From CAZGUH01 sp964529005 (GTDB lineage Bacteria > Actinomycetota > Acidimicrobiia > Acidimicrobiales > Ilumatobacteraceae): a stretch of 64,000 nt of DNA. The notes below the pieces were generated by a model. That model made no database searches. It had not been told where the DNA came from and saw only the letters and a program-made list of their open reading frames with translations. This document shows, piece by piece, positions 32,301-39,669 of this stretch. The stretch is taken from positions 1 through 64,000 of the forward strand of contig CAZGUH010000012.1 of assembly GCA_964529005.1 (NCBI GenBank), given 5' to 3'. Position 1 is the stretch's first letter. Every line of letters starts with the position of its first letter. The translations under genes were made by a program, and so were the position numbers.

Positions 32301-32720
32301 GAGGGCGCGGGCAGCGCGACCGCGACGATCTCGATCGTCGATCGCGGCGGCCTGTCGCGCGACGTGCCGAGCAGGGTCGAGCGCAACAACCAGCTCCTCG
32401 GCACGAAGCGGCGGGTCGCCAACGAGCGCGAGCTGCTGGTGGCGAAAGGCCGCGGCGACGGCCGGACCGTGATCCTCGTGCCCGAGATCAAGGCCGGCAC
32501 CACCACCGGCATCACGCTGCTGCACGTGCAGTTCCACGACCGGCTCCCTGCCGCCGTGGCGCGTGGCGTGCTCCAGGGCTACGACCGTCGCTACGACCGG
32601 CTCGTCGACTGGGTCATGGAGACCGAGGGCACGTTCCGCGACGACCGCCTGGCCGAGGTCCCGGTGGTCGATCTGCTGACGCTGCCGATCTCCGACGTCG
32701 CCGATCACTGGCGCGGGTGA
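29316..32720 (+). CDS. glmS: enlarged glutamine-fructose-6-phosphate aminotransferase-type protein
   Basis: A 1134-residue relative of GlmS, which makes glucosamine 6-phosphate and is usually about 610 residues. The start MCGIIGIVS gives the Cys2 glutaminase nucleophile. About 135 helical residues are then inserted before RGRDSAG (162-168), followed by LLGHTRWASVG and an LNG motif. The first SIS domain has SQSGTTTDT (from 573). The second has KLSELCYKSIACDVTEDKKH with His733 equivalent to the ring-opening His. The canonical tail AKSVTVE appears as AKTVTV (936-941), but 193 further residues of unknown type follow. glmM lies 68 bases upstream. Conserved residues suggest a working enzyme, possibly with a regulatory part. 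Confidence 0.85.
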   Translation: MCGIIGIVSRPLDEGDDGPSPAQILDRLDAAVRAGEQGDVAGLGHLVGEADQLLHGVPGTRALVGHLELVAGIEARLARLDALLDAHEAELEDGGDRPPEAIEEAAAILITARDAVWAVRHDRLRTAREVAALAGVDAAPAAIAGYLSVQQGLSAIDRLEVRGRDSAGIHLFVWGHGLRRDDPAVIALLDGRTDDPLFQNGAVRWRGDTIGFVYKAAAEIGELGDNTRALRAAIVGDTLLRLALTAPTARLSLLGHTRWASVGIISEPNAHPINSDEAGEGGSCYVIGALNGDVDNHADVKVAHDLRIPGPITTDAKVIPAVVSRLADDAGDLVEGFRRTVAGFEGSVAIATMSADRPNAMLLALRGSGQGLYVGLAADRFVVASEPYGLVEETPRYVRLDGDTPARDDQPASRGQIAVLDGDAAGTLAGLRLIAYDGTEIALTDAEVNHAQVTTRDIDRGEHPHFLLKEITEAPESFRKTLRGKIVEYDGVARAVVGARALPPDLAEALASGAIRRIRVIGQGTAAVAGRSLAETLDDLCEGALDVDALTATELSGFGLRMDMRDTLVVAVSQSGTTTDTNRTVDLARARGARVIGIVNRRNSDLTDKSDGILYTSDGRDVEMSVASTKAFYAQVAAGVLLACAIAEAAQVGRADRRHALLESLRRLPEAMRAVLDLRPTIAEAAQRFAPTRRYWAVVGNGPNAVAAHEVRIKLSELCYKSIACDVTEDKKHIDLSAEPMILVCAAGLVGSTADDVAKEIAIYRAHKAVPIVVATEGDTRFAAAAHVVSVPQVDPSLAFVLSAMVGHLFGYEAALAIDALARPLREAREVIEEAVAVGDTGEVVLGHVRAAIGPAADRFFDGVRSGSYDGCLEASTAVRVVGLLRAIVSDSPLEQHQLDSGKVSTPAVLIDDLTAALTRAIEELTRPVDAIKHQAKTVTVGISRSDEGILDRALVRELLATGAGRDLFTYRTLKVLADLDPAVDKVVGFTRYRVEGAGSATATISIVDRGGLSRDVPSRVERNNQLLGTKRRVANERELLVAKGRGDGRTVILVPEIKAGTTTGITLLHVQFHDRLPAAVARGVLQGYDRRYDRLVDWVMETEGTFRDDRLAEVPVVDLLTLPISDVADHWRG

Positions 32721-32730
32721 GCGATCCATC

Positions 32731-33108
32731 GTGGGGGCGATCGTCGGCATCGGCATCGACGTCGTCGACCTCGATCGCTTCCGCACGTCGCTCCTGCGCA
32801 CGCCGGGCATGCGCACGCGCCTGTTCACCGACGAAGAGCTGCGTGACGTGGGAGATCGGGCCGATCCGGTGCCCGGGCTGGCGGCGCGGTTCGCGGCCCG
32901 CGAAGCGGTGATGAAGGCGCTGGGCGTGGGACTCGGCGCGTTCGGGTTTCACGACGTGTGGGTGCGACGATCCGCGTCGGGGGCGCCGTCGCTGGTGGTG
33001 ACCGGGCCCGCGGCCAAGCTGGCCCTCGACGCCGACGTGAGCACCTGGCACCTGTCGCTCACCCACACTGACCTGGTGGCCGTCGCCTACGTCATCGCCG
33101 AGGCGTGA
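32731..33108 (+). CDS. acpS: holo-[acyl-carrier-protein] synthase
   Basis: A 125-residue phosphopantetheinyl transferase that loads the 4'-phosphopantetheine arm from CoA on acyl carrier protein. The two family motifs are GIGIDVVDLDRF near the start and RFAAREAVMKALG, where the usual KE reads RE. A third conserved part is WHLSLTHTDLVAVAYVIAE. The start is GTG at 32731, ten bases after glmS. It overlaps or nearly abuts the next gene. Confidence 0.94.
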   Translation: MGAIVGIGIDVVDLDRFRTSLLRTPGMRTRLFTDEELRDVGDRADPVPGLAARFAAREAVMKALGVGLGAFGFHDVWVRRSASGAPSLVVTGPAAKLALDADVSTWHLSLTHTDLVAVAYVIAEA

Positions 33109-33116
33109 CCCCGGCC

Positions 33117-33122
33117 TACGCT
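33117..33122 (+). promoter_or_regulatory. -10 element TACGCT, leaderless nnr gene
   Basis: TACGCT ends 6 bases before the GTG at 33129, so the predicted first base of the mRNA is the G of GTG itself. Confidence 0.5.
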
Positions 33123-33128
33123 CGAACC

Positions 33129-34493
33129 GTGCTGCCGATCGTGACGCCCGAGGAGATGAAGGCGATCGACGAGGCCGCGCCGGAGCCGGTCGAGGTGTTG
33201 ATCGAGCGCGCCGGCGCAGCCCTGGCGCTCGCCGCCGTGCGCTTGCTCGGTGGCACGTACGGGCGGCGCGTCGTCGTCATCGCAGGCCCCGGCAACAACG
33301 GCGCCGACGGCCGTGCCGCGGCGCGCCGGCTGGCGCGGCGCGGCGCTCACGTCAGCGTCGTCGAGGCGGCGGCCGTCGACGGTGGCGTGGTCGGCCCGTG
33401 CGATCTGGTGATCGACGCCGCGTATGGCACGGGTTTTCGCGGCGAATGGCAGGCGCCGGACGTCGGCGATGCGCTCGTCCTCGCGGCCGACATCCCGACC
33501 GGGGTCGACGGGACGACCGGCGCCGCGGGCAAAGGGGTCCTGCCCGCGCACCACACCGTGACGTTCGCCGCCGTGAAGCCCGGTCTGCTCTTCCCCCCGG
33601 GCAGCGACCTCGCCGGTGAGCTGGAGGTGGCCGACATCGGCCTCGACACGTCGCGTGTGCACTCACATCTCGTGCAGCGCGGCGACGTGGCGCACTGGTG
33701 GCGGCCGCGCGCCCGGGAATGGCACAAGTGGAAGGACGCGGTGATGGTCGTGGCCGGCAGCCCGGGCATGGCCGGCGCCGGGCATCTGGCCGCTCTCGGG
33801 GCCCTGCGCAGCGGCGCCGGCATGGTGCGGCTCGCGTCGCCCGCGGGCGTGACGCTGGTCGGGGGACCCACCGAGGTGGTCCGCACGACGCTGCCGCCAC
33901 AGGACTGGTCGGAATCGGTGCTCGCCACGCTCGACCGCTTCCACGCCCTCGTGATCGGTCCGGGGCTGGGGCGCGCCGACGTGACCGCCGCCGAGGTCCG
34001 CAGAACGGTCGCCGGCTGCCCGACTCCGGTGGTGGTCGACGGCGACGGCCTGTTCGCCCTGGCGTGGAACGCCGGCGACGCGAGCGGGTTGCTGCGCGAG
34101 CGCGAGGCGCCGACGATCCTCACCCCCCACGACGGCGAGTACGCGCTGCTCACGGGGCACCGGCCGGCCGCCGACCGCATCGCCGCGGCGCGGATGCTGT
34201 CGGCGCGCACGCAGGCCATCGTGCTGCTGAAGGGCGCGGCGACCGTGGTCGCCGAGCCGGGCGGTCGGGCCCGGGTGGTGACGGTGGGAGACGAGCGGCT
34301 CGCCACCGCCGGCACCGGCGATGTCCTCGCCGGCATCACCGGGGCGCTTCTCGCCCGCGGGCTCGACGCGTTCGACGCGGCCGCTGCCGCGGCGTGGATC
34401 CACGGTCGAGCGGCCCGCAAGGGCTTCGTGCACGGCCTCGTGGCGAGCGACCTGCCCGACTTCGTGCCCGAGGTCCTGGAGACTCTGGCGTGA
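33129..34493 (+). CDS. nnr: bifunctional NAD(P)HX epimerase / ADP-dependent NAD(P)HX dehydratase
   Basis: A 454-residue repair enzyme. The N-terminal YjeF-type domain epimerises hydrated NAD(P)H and has VVIAGPGNNGADGRAAARRL. The C-terminal ribokinase-like domain dehydrates the S form with ADP and has VVDGDGLFAL, APTILTPHDGEYALLTG and TAGTGDVLAGITGALLARG. Starting at the GTG at 33129 gives LPIVTPEEMKAID, the usual N-terminus, and fits the -10 just upstream. A GTG at 33105 overlapping the acpS stop is an alternative adding eight residues. The gene overlaps alr by four bases. Confidence 0.94.
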   Translation: MLPIVTPEEMKAIDEAAPEPVEVLIERAGAALALAAVRLLGGTYGRRVVVIAGPGNNGADGRAAARRLARRGAHVSVVEAAAVDGGVVGPCDLVIDAAYGTGFRGEWQAPDVGDALVLAADIPTGVDGTTGAAGKGVLPAHHTVTFAAVKPGLLFPPGSDLAGELEVADIGLDTSRVHSHLVQRGDVAHWWRPRAREWHKWKDAVMVVAGSPGMAGAGHLAALGALRSGAGMVRLASPAGVTLVGGPTEVVRTTLPPQDWSESVLATLDRFHALVIGPGLGRADVTAAEVRRTVAGCPTPVVVDGDGLFALAWNAGDASGLLREREAPTILTPHDGEYALLTGHRPAADRIAAARMLSARTQAIVLLKGAATVVAEPGGRARVVTVGDERLATAGTGDVLAGITGALLARGLDAFDAAAAAAWIHGRAARKGFVHGLVASDLPDFVPEVLETLA

Positions 34494-35695
34494 CCGCGGG
34501 CGGCGCCGCGCTGGATCCGCGCAGCGCCCGGGGAGTGTGGGCCGAGGTCGACCTCGACGCCATCGCCCACAACGTCTCGGTGATCGGCGCCGCTGTGGCG
34601 CCAGCGCAGGTGTGGGCGGTGGTCAAGGCGGACGCCTACGGTCATGGCGCCGTGGCCGTGGCCCGCGCTGCGCTGGACGCCGGAGCCGCGGGCCTGTGCG
34701 TCGCCATCACCGACGAGGGCATCGAGCTGCGCGAAGCCGGCATCGACGCGCCCATCCTGGTGCTCAGCGAGCAACCCCTCGGTCGAGCCGCCGATCTCGT
34801 CGCCCACCGGCTGACCGCCACGGTGTACCGACCCGAGGCGATCGCTGCGCTCGCCGACGCGGCGTCCGCTGCGGGTGTCACCGAGCATCCCGTGCACATC
34901 AAGATCGACACCGGGATGCGCCGCGTGGGAGCGCCGGCGTCGCACGCCCGCGGCCTCGCCGGTGCGGTCGCTCGACGCCCGGCGCTGCGTCTCGAAGGGC
35001 TGCTGACCCACCTTCCCGTGGCCGACGAGCCGCATCGCCCCGACACCGACCGCGCGCTCGCCGAACTCGCCGCTGTGGGCGCCGACCTCGCCGCTGCGGG
35101 GTATGCGGTCCCGGTGATGCATGCCGCCAACTCGGCGGCAGCGCTGGCATTCCCCGCCTCGCGTCTGTCGCTGGTGCGCACGGGCATCGCGATCTACGGC
35201 ATCGCTCCGGGCTCGGGTGTCGAGCACCTGTGCGCCGACCTCCGTCCGGCGATGTCGCTGCATGCCAGGGTCAGCTTCGTCAAGCGCGTCGCCGCCGGCG
35301 AAGGGATCTCGTACGGGCTCCGCCATCGCACGGCGGCCGAGACCACCGTCGCCACCGTCCCGATCGGCTATGCCGACGGGGTGCCGCGGCGGCTCGGCGT
35401 GCGCGGCGGGCACGTGCTCATCGGCGGACGCTGCCGCCCGATCGTCGGCGTCGTCACGATGGACCAGCTGATGGTCGACTGCGGTGACGACCCGGTCAGC
35501 GTCGGCGACGAGGTGGTCCTCATCGGCCGTCAGGGTGACCGGCGCATCCTCGCCGACGACTGGGCGGAGCTGCTCGACACCATCGGGTACGAGATCGTCT
35601 GCGGCATCGGGCCCCGGGTGCAGCGGATCTACACCCGGGGCGGGGCCGACGTCGGTCGCGAGCAGCCATCGCGGGCCGTCGCGGATCGTCAGTAG
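34490..35695 (+). CDS. alr: alanine racemase
   Basis: A 401-residue PLP enzyme supplying D-alanine for peptidoglycan. The cofactor Lys46 is in VWAVVKADAYGHGA. The second catalytic residue Tyr275 is in EGISYGLRHRT. Other family parts are HIKIDTGMRRVG and VPIGYADGVPRRLG. The GTG at 34490 overlaps the preceding stop (GTGA). It precedes tsaE, as in many actinobacteria. Confidence 0.96.
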   Translation: MTAGGAALDPRSARGVWAEVDLDAIAHNVSVIGAAVAPAQVWAVVKADAYGHGAVAVARAALDAGAAGLCVAITDEGIELREAGIDAPILVLSEQPLGRAADLVAHRLTATVYRPEAIAALADAASAAGVTEHPVHIKIDTGMRRVGAPASHARGLAGAVARRPALRLEGLLTHLPVADEPHRPDTDRALAELAAVGADLAAAGYAVPVMHAANSAAALAFPASRLSLVRTGIAIYGIAPGSGVEHLCADLRPAMSLHARVSFVKRVAAGEGISYGLRHRTAAETTVATVPIGYADGVPRRLGVRGGHVLIGGRCRPIVGVVTMDQLMVDCGDDPVSVGDEVVLIGRQGDRRILADDWAELLDTIGYEIVCGIGPRVQRIYTRGGADVGREQPSRAVADRQ

Positions 35696-35732
35696 GCTTC
35701 GTCGCGGCCGCCCCCGGCGTTCCTTGGATCCG

Positions 35733-36239
35733 ATGTTCGAACGACTCTGCACCTCGCTGGCGGACACGCACGCCGTCGCCGCGGCGCTCGCCGGCGTCGC
35801 CCGCAGCGGCGACGTCATCGTGCTGTCCGGCGAGATGGGGGCGGGTAAGACCGCATTCGCCCAAGGCTTCGCCACCGCGCTCGGCGTCGACGAGCCGGTC
35901 ACGTCGCCGACGTTCACGCTGGTGCACACGTACGCGACGAACGGGGCGCCGACCGGGCCGCTGCACCACGCCGACGTCTACCGCCTGCGCACCATGCGCG
36001 AGGTCGCCGACCTCGCCCTGCTCGAGCTCGTCGAAGCGGGTGGCGTGCTGCTCGTCGAATGGGGTGACGTGATCAGCGCGGCCCTGGGTGATCACCTCGA
36101 CGTGCACCTCGCGTTCGACGCTGACGACGCGGTCGAGACGCATCGGCGGATCTCGCTGACCCCCCACGGAGCCGGGTGGGCGCGCCGCTGGAGCGACGTC
36201 GTCGCGGCGGTCGACAAGGCCGGGGGTGTCGCGCCGTGA
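35733..36239 (+). CDS. tsaE: tRNA t6A biosynthesis ATPase TsaE
   Basis: A 168-residue P-loop ATPase that works with TsaB and TsaD to make threonylcarbamoyl-A37 in tRNAs reading ANN codons. Walker A is GEMGAGKTAFAQGF. Other conserved parts are VTSPTFTLVHTY, HHADVYRL and LLVEWGD. The ATG at 35733 is the best start; a TTG at 35724 would add three residues. It overlaps tsaB by four bases. Confidence 0.95.
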   Translation: MFERLCTSLADTHAVAAALAGVARSGDVIVLSGEMGAGKTAFAQGFATALGVDEPVTSPTFTLVHTYATNGAPTGPLHHADVYRLRTMREVADLALLELVEAGGVLLVEWGDVISAALGDHLDVHLAFDADDAVETHRRISLTPHGAGWARRWSDVVAAVDKAGGVAP

Positions 36240-36940
36240 TCATCCTCGGCGTGGAGACGGCGACCGAGCGGGTGAGCGTCGCCATCGGTTCGCACCGTGG
36301 CGTCCTCGGGTGCTTCGAGGTCGCGGGCGGGCGCCGTCACGCGGAAGTGCTCACCCCGGCGATCGAAGCGGTCTGCCGCTATGGCGACGTCGCGCTCGAC
36401 GAGGTCGCCGTCGTCGCGGTCGACGTCGGCCCCGGCCTCTTCACCGGGATGCGCGTCGGCCTCGCCGCGGCGAAGGCCATCGCCCAGGCGTTGCGCGTTC
36501 CGATGATCGGCGTTTCGTCGCTCGATCTCGTCGCGTTCCCGTTGCGTCACTGCGATCGAACGATCGTGGCGATGATCGATGCTCGCAAGGGAGAGGTGTT
36601 CAGCGCGTTCTACCGCGCCGCGCCCGGTGGGGTGCAGCGCGTCACCGAGCCGACCGTGGGCTCGGTCAGCGACGTCGTCGGCGAGATCGTCGCCCGGGGG
36701 CAGGAGACGATCTGCGTCGGTGATGGCGCGCTGCGCTACGCCGCCGAGATCGTCGCCGAGGCGACCAAGGTCGAGATCGGTGATCAGTGGCAGGCCGCTC
36801 CCTCCGCCGCCACGCTCGTCCAGCTCGCGCACCCGCGTGCGCTGCGCGAGGAATGGGTCAATCCGTGGGAGCTCCAGCCGATGTACCTGCGCCTGCCTGA
36901 CGCGCAGATCAACTGGACGACGCGAGGCGGCGCGCCGTGA
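36236..36940 (+). CDS. tsaB: tRNA t6A biosynthesis protein TsaB
   Basis: A 234-residue ASKHA-fold partner of TsaD. It begins IILGVETATERVSVAIG and has VDVGPGLFTGMRVGLAAAKAIAQ and TIVAMIDARKGEVFSAFYR. TsaB has the ATPase-like fold but serves as a scaffold for TsaD. The GTG at 36236 overlaps the tsaE stop. The open frame continuing upstream to 36176 lies within tsaE. Confidence 0.94.
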   Translation: MIILGVETATERVSVAIGSHRGVLGCFEVAGGRRHAEVLTPAIEAVCRYGDVALDEVAVVAVDVGPGLFTGMRVGLAAAKAIAQALRVPMIGVSSLDLVAFPLRHCDRTIVAMIDARKGEVFSAFYRAAPGGVQRVTEPTVGSVSDVVGEIVARGQETICVGDGALRYAAEIVAEATKVEIGDQWQAAPSAATLVQLAHPRALREEWVNPWELQPMYLRLPDAQINWTTRGGAP

Positions 36941-36959
36941 GCGAACGCACGGCCGAACG

Positions 36960-37502
36960 ATGAGCGTCCTCGCCCGTCTGCTGCATCGTGACCAGCCGCA
37001 GGGGTTGGTCATCGAGCCGATGCGCCGCCGCCATCTGAGCGTGATCCGCCCGATCGAGAACGCGGTGTACCCGAAGCCGTGGTCGCAGTCGATCTTCCTC
37101 TCCGAGCTCGACCTGGTGCGGTCCGGCGAACGCCACTACATCGTCGCCCGCGACGGCGGCGCCGTCGTCGGCTACGCCGGGCTGATGTTCGGCGTCGACG
37201 AGGCGCACGTCACGACGATCGCCTGTGATCCCGCGTGCTGGGGGCGTGGCGTCGGCTCGCGCTTGCTGGCCGAGCTGGCGTGGGCGGCGCGCGACCGCGG
37301 CATGGGCGCGCTGACGCTCGAGGTCCGGGTGTCGAACGATCGCGCGCAACGCTTGTACCGGCGCTTCGGCTTGGCGCCCGCGGGGATCCGCCCGCGGTAC
37401 TACGAGAACTCCGAGGATGCCATCGTCATGTGGTGCCACGACATCGCGAGCGACGAGTACGCCCGCGCGCTCAGCGCGCTGTGCCCGGAGGCGTCCCGGT
37501 GA
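36960..37502 (+). CDS. rimI: ribosomal-protein-alanine N-acetyltransferase (GNAT)
   Basis: A 180-residue GNAT acetyltransferase. The acetyl-CoA motif is CWGRGVGSRLLAEL. The end of the fold has LEVRVSNDRAQRLYRRFGLAPAG and YYENSEDAIVM, typical of RimI, which acetylates the N-terminus of S18. The 20 residues before the domain are unconserved. It stands between tsaB and tsaD, the standard position of rimI in actinobacteria. It overlaps tsaD by four bases. Confidence 0.92.
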   Translation: MSVLARLLHRDQPQGLVIEPMRRRHLSVIRPIENAVYPKPWSQSIFLSELDLVRSGERHYIVARDGGAVVGYAGLMFGVDEAHVTTIACDPACWGRGVGSRLLAELAWAARDRGMGALTLEVRVSNDRAQRLYRRFGLAPAGIRPRYYENSEDAIVMWCHDIASDEYARALSALCPEASR

Positions 37503-38533
37503 GCGCGTGGGACGCGAGCGCGGTCGACGACGCCACCGTCGTGCTGGGCATCGAGACCAGCTGTGACGAGACGGCGGCGGCGCTCGTGATGGGCGGGCGC
37601 GACGTGCTGTCGAGCGTGGTCAGCACACAGGTCGACCTGCACGCGCAGTACGGCGGCGTCGTCCCCGAGATCGCCGGGCGGGCTCATCTCGATCTGCTCA
37701 ACCCTGTGCTCGCCCGGACGGTGGTCGAGGCCGGCATCGACGAGTCGCGCATCGACGCCGTCGCATGCACGGTCGGCCCGGGTCTGATCGGCGCGCTGCT
37801 GGTCGGCGTGTCGGCGGCCAAGGCCTTGGCGCTCACGTGGGACGTCCCGTTCGTCGGCGTCAACCACATGGAGGCGCATCTGTACGCGTCACTGCTGGAG
37901 GACCCGACGCTGGAGATGCCGATGGTGGTGCTGCTGGTCTCCGGCGGTCACACGATGCTGGTCGACATGCGCGACCACGGGCACTACCGCTTGCTCGGCC
38001 GCACCATCGACGATGCCGCGGGTGAGGCGTTCGACAAGGTGGCTCGGTTCCTCGAGCTCGGCTACCCGGGTGGGCCGGCGATCGACCGCGTCGCCGCGAA
38101 CGGCGACCCCGAGGCCATCGCGTTCCCGCGCGCGATGCGCAACGACGGCCTCGACTTCAGTTTCAGCGGGCTGAAGACAGCGGTCGTCAACCACGTGCGC
38201 AAGAACCCGGACGTCGCGACCGCCGACGTGGCGGCGTCGTTCCAAGCGGCCGTCGTCGACGTGCTCGTCGAGAAGGCGATGCGTGCCGCCGGTGAGTGCG
38301 GCGCGAAGGCGGTGGCGATCGGCGGGGGAGTCGCGGCGAACTCGTTGCTCCGCTCGTCGATCGCGGCCGCATGCGATGCGGCCGGTGTGCGGTGCTTCGT
38401 GCCCAGCCCGGCGATGTGCACCGACAATGCGGCGATGATCGCCTCGGTCGGGTGGTACCGCTTGCGCAGCGACGGCCCCAGCCCCCTCGACACCGGCGCG
38501 TTCCCCAACCTGCCGTTGCCGTTCGCCACCTGA
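37499..38533 (+). CDS. tsaD: tRNA N6-adenosine threonylcarbamoyltransferase
   Basis: A 344-residue ASKHA enzyme that transfers the threonylcarbamoyl group to A37. It has VLGIETSCDETAAAL, YGGVVPEIAGRAHL and the metal-binding GVNHMEAH (His123, His127). LLVSGGHTML, SFSGLKTAV and AIGGGVAANSLLR follow. The GTG at 37499 overlaps rimI; the frame is open upstream from 37235 only by chance. Together with tsaE and tsaB it supplies nearly the whole t6A pathway; tsaC is not in the window. Confidence 0.96.
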   Translation: MSAWDASAVDDATVVLGIETSCDETAAALVMGGRDVLSSVVSTQVDLHAQYGGVVPEIAGRAHLDLLNPVLARTVVEAGIDESRIDAVACTVGPGLIGALLVGVSAAKALALTWDVPFVGVNHMEAHLYASLLEDPTLEMPMVVLLVSGGHTMLVDMRDHGHYRLLGRTIDDAAGEAFDKVARFLELGYPGGPAIDRVAANGDPEAIAFPRAMRNDGLDFSFSGLKTAVVNHVRKNPDVATADVAASFQAAVVDVLVEKAMRAAGECGAKAVAIGGGVAANSLLRSSIAAACDAAGVRCFVPSPAMCTDNAAMIASVGWYRLRSDGPSPLDTGAFPNLPLPFAT

Positions 38534-38549
38534 CACGGCCGCAGAGCGA

Positions 38550-38555
38550 TACGGT
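38550..38555 (+). promoter_or_regulatory. -10 element TACGGT before the methyltransferase gene
   Basis: TACGGT ends 9 bases before the ATG at 38565; the predicted first base (38562) leaves a leader of three bases. Confidence 0.4.
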
Positions 38556-38564
38556 GCGAGCGGC

Positions 38565-39635
38565 ATGGCCCGTCTCGAGGCATACGTGGTCACCACACCC
38601 GGCCTGGAGGCGGTGACGGCCGCAGAGGTGCTGCGCCGAGGCGTGCGCGTGGCGCGCAGCGGGCGCGGCGGCATGAGCTGTTCGGTCACGTGGCCGCAGC
38701 TCGTCGCTCTGCACCTGCACCTGCGGACGGCGACGCGGATCCTGGTGCGCGTCGGCCGCTTCCGTTCGGACACGTTCGCGGCGCTGGAGTCGGGCATCGA
38801 CGCCATCGACTGGAGCCCGTGGCTGCCACCCGACGCCGACGTCCGGGTGCGCGTCTCCACGTCGTCGAGCCGCCTCTACCACAGCGGCGCCGTGCAGGAA
38901 CGGGTCGAGCGGGTGCTGGCCGCCAAGGCGGCTGGCGGCGGAGCCGAGCAGCACGTGCTCGTGCGCATCTCGCACGACGCGGCGACGATCAGCGTCGACG
39001 CCACCGGAGCGTCGCTGCACCAGCGGGGGTGGCGGACCGAGGCCGGCGCTGCGCCGCTGCGGGAGACGCTCGCCGCCGCGCTGCTGTCGTGGGGCGGTTG
39101 GCGACGCGGCGTGCCGCTGCTCGACCCGTGCGCGGGCGCCGGCACGCTGGCGATCGAGGCCGCGCAGTCGGCGCTGCGCATGCCGGCGGGCGGCTGCCGG
39201 GACTTCGCGTGCGCACACTGGCCGTCGTCGGATCCAGACCTGTGGGCGAGGATCCGGCGCGCTGCGGCCGCCGACGTGCTCGACTCGGCGAAGGCGTCGA
39301 TCGTCGCCGCCGACGCGGATCCGTCCGCCGCCGATCTCATCCGCGCCAACGCCGAGCGCGCCGGCGTGAGGTCGGTGGTCGACGTCGAGGTCGCCGACCT
39401 CGTCGGGCGGCCGCGCTTCGACGGCATGGTCGTCGCCAACCCGCCCTACGGTGAGCGGCTCGGCGGTGATCTGCCGCGGCTGTACGCATCGCTGGGCCAG
39501 CTCGCGGAGCGGCTCGCGCTGGTCCTGCCGCGCAACCGCCCGGCGCTCGCCGCGGCGTTGGCGCGCACGTGGGACGAAGGGCTCGACACCGTCAACGGCG
39601 GCATCCCGGTGCGGTTCGTGCGCACGGGCGGCTGA
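38565..39635 (+). CDS. THUMP/RlmL-type RNA methyltransferase
   Basis: A 356-residue class I SAM methyltransferase of the RlmL/Trm14 group (often named N6-adenine-specific DNA methylase). The N-terminal 160 residues resemble the THUMP-containing part: YVVTTPGLEAVTAAEVLRRG and VSTSSSRLYHSGAV. Motif I is LLDPCAGAGTLAIEAA. The catalytic motif is NPPYGERLGG, which suggests N2-guanine or N6-adenine methylation of rRNA or tRNA. The exact nucleotide cannot be told from sequence. It lies between tsaD and dus, so a translation-related target fits. Confidence 0.85.
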   Translation: MARLEAYVVTTPGLEAVTAAEVLRRGVRVARSGRGGMSCSVTWPQLVALHLHLRTATRILVRVGRFRSDTFAALESGIDAIDWSPWLPPDADVRVRVSTSSSRLYHSGAVQERVERVLAAKAAGGGAEQHVLVRISHDAATISVDATGASLHQRGWRTEAGAAPLRETLAAALLSWGGWRRGVPLLDPCAGAGTLAIEAAQSALRMPAGGCRDFACAHWPSSDPDLWARIRRAAAADVLDSAKASIVAADADPSAADLIRANAERAGVRSVVDVEVADLVGRPRFDGMVVANPPYGERLGGDLPRLYASLGQLAERLALVLPRNRPALAAALARTWDEGLDTVNGGIPVRFVRTGG

Positions 39636-39656
39636 CCCGCCGCCCACCGGCAGCGA

Positions 39657-39662
39657 TAGCGT
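39657..39662 (+). promoter_or_regulatory. -10 element TAGCGT, leaderless dus
   Basis: TAGCGT ends 7 bases before the GTG at 39670; the predicted first base is 39669. There is no ribosome-binding sequence. Confidence 0.5.
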
Positions 39663-39669
39663 CGTTCCG

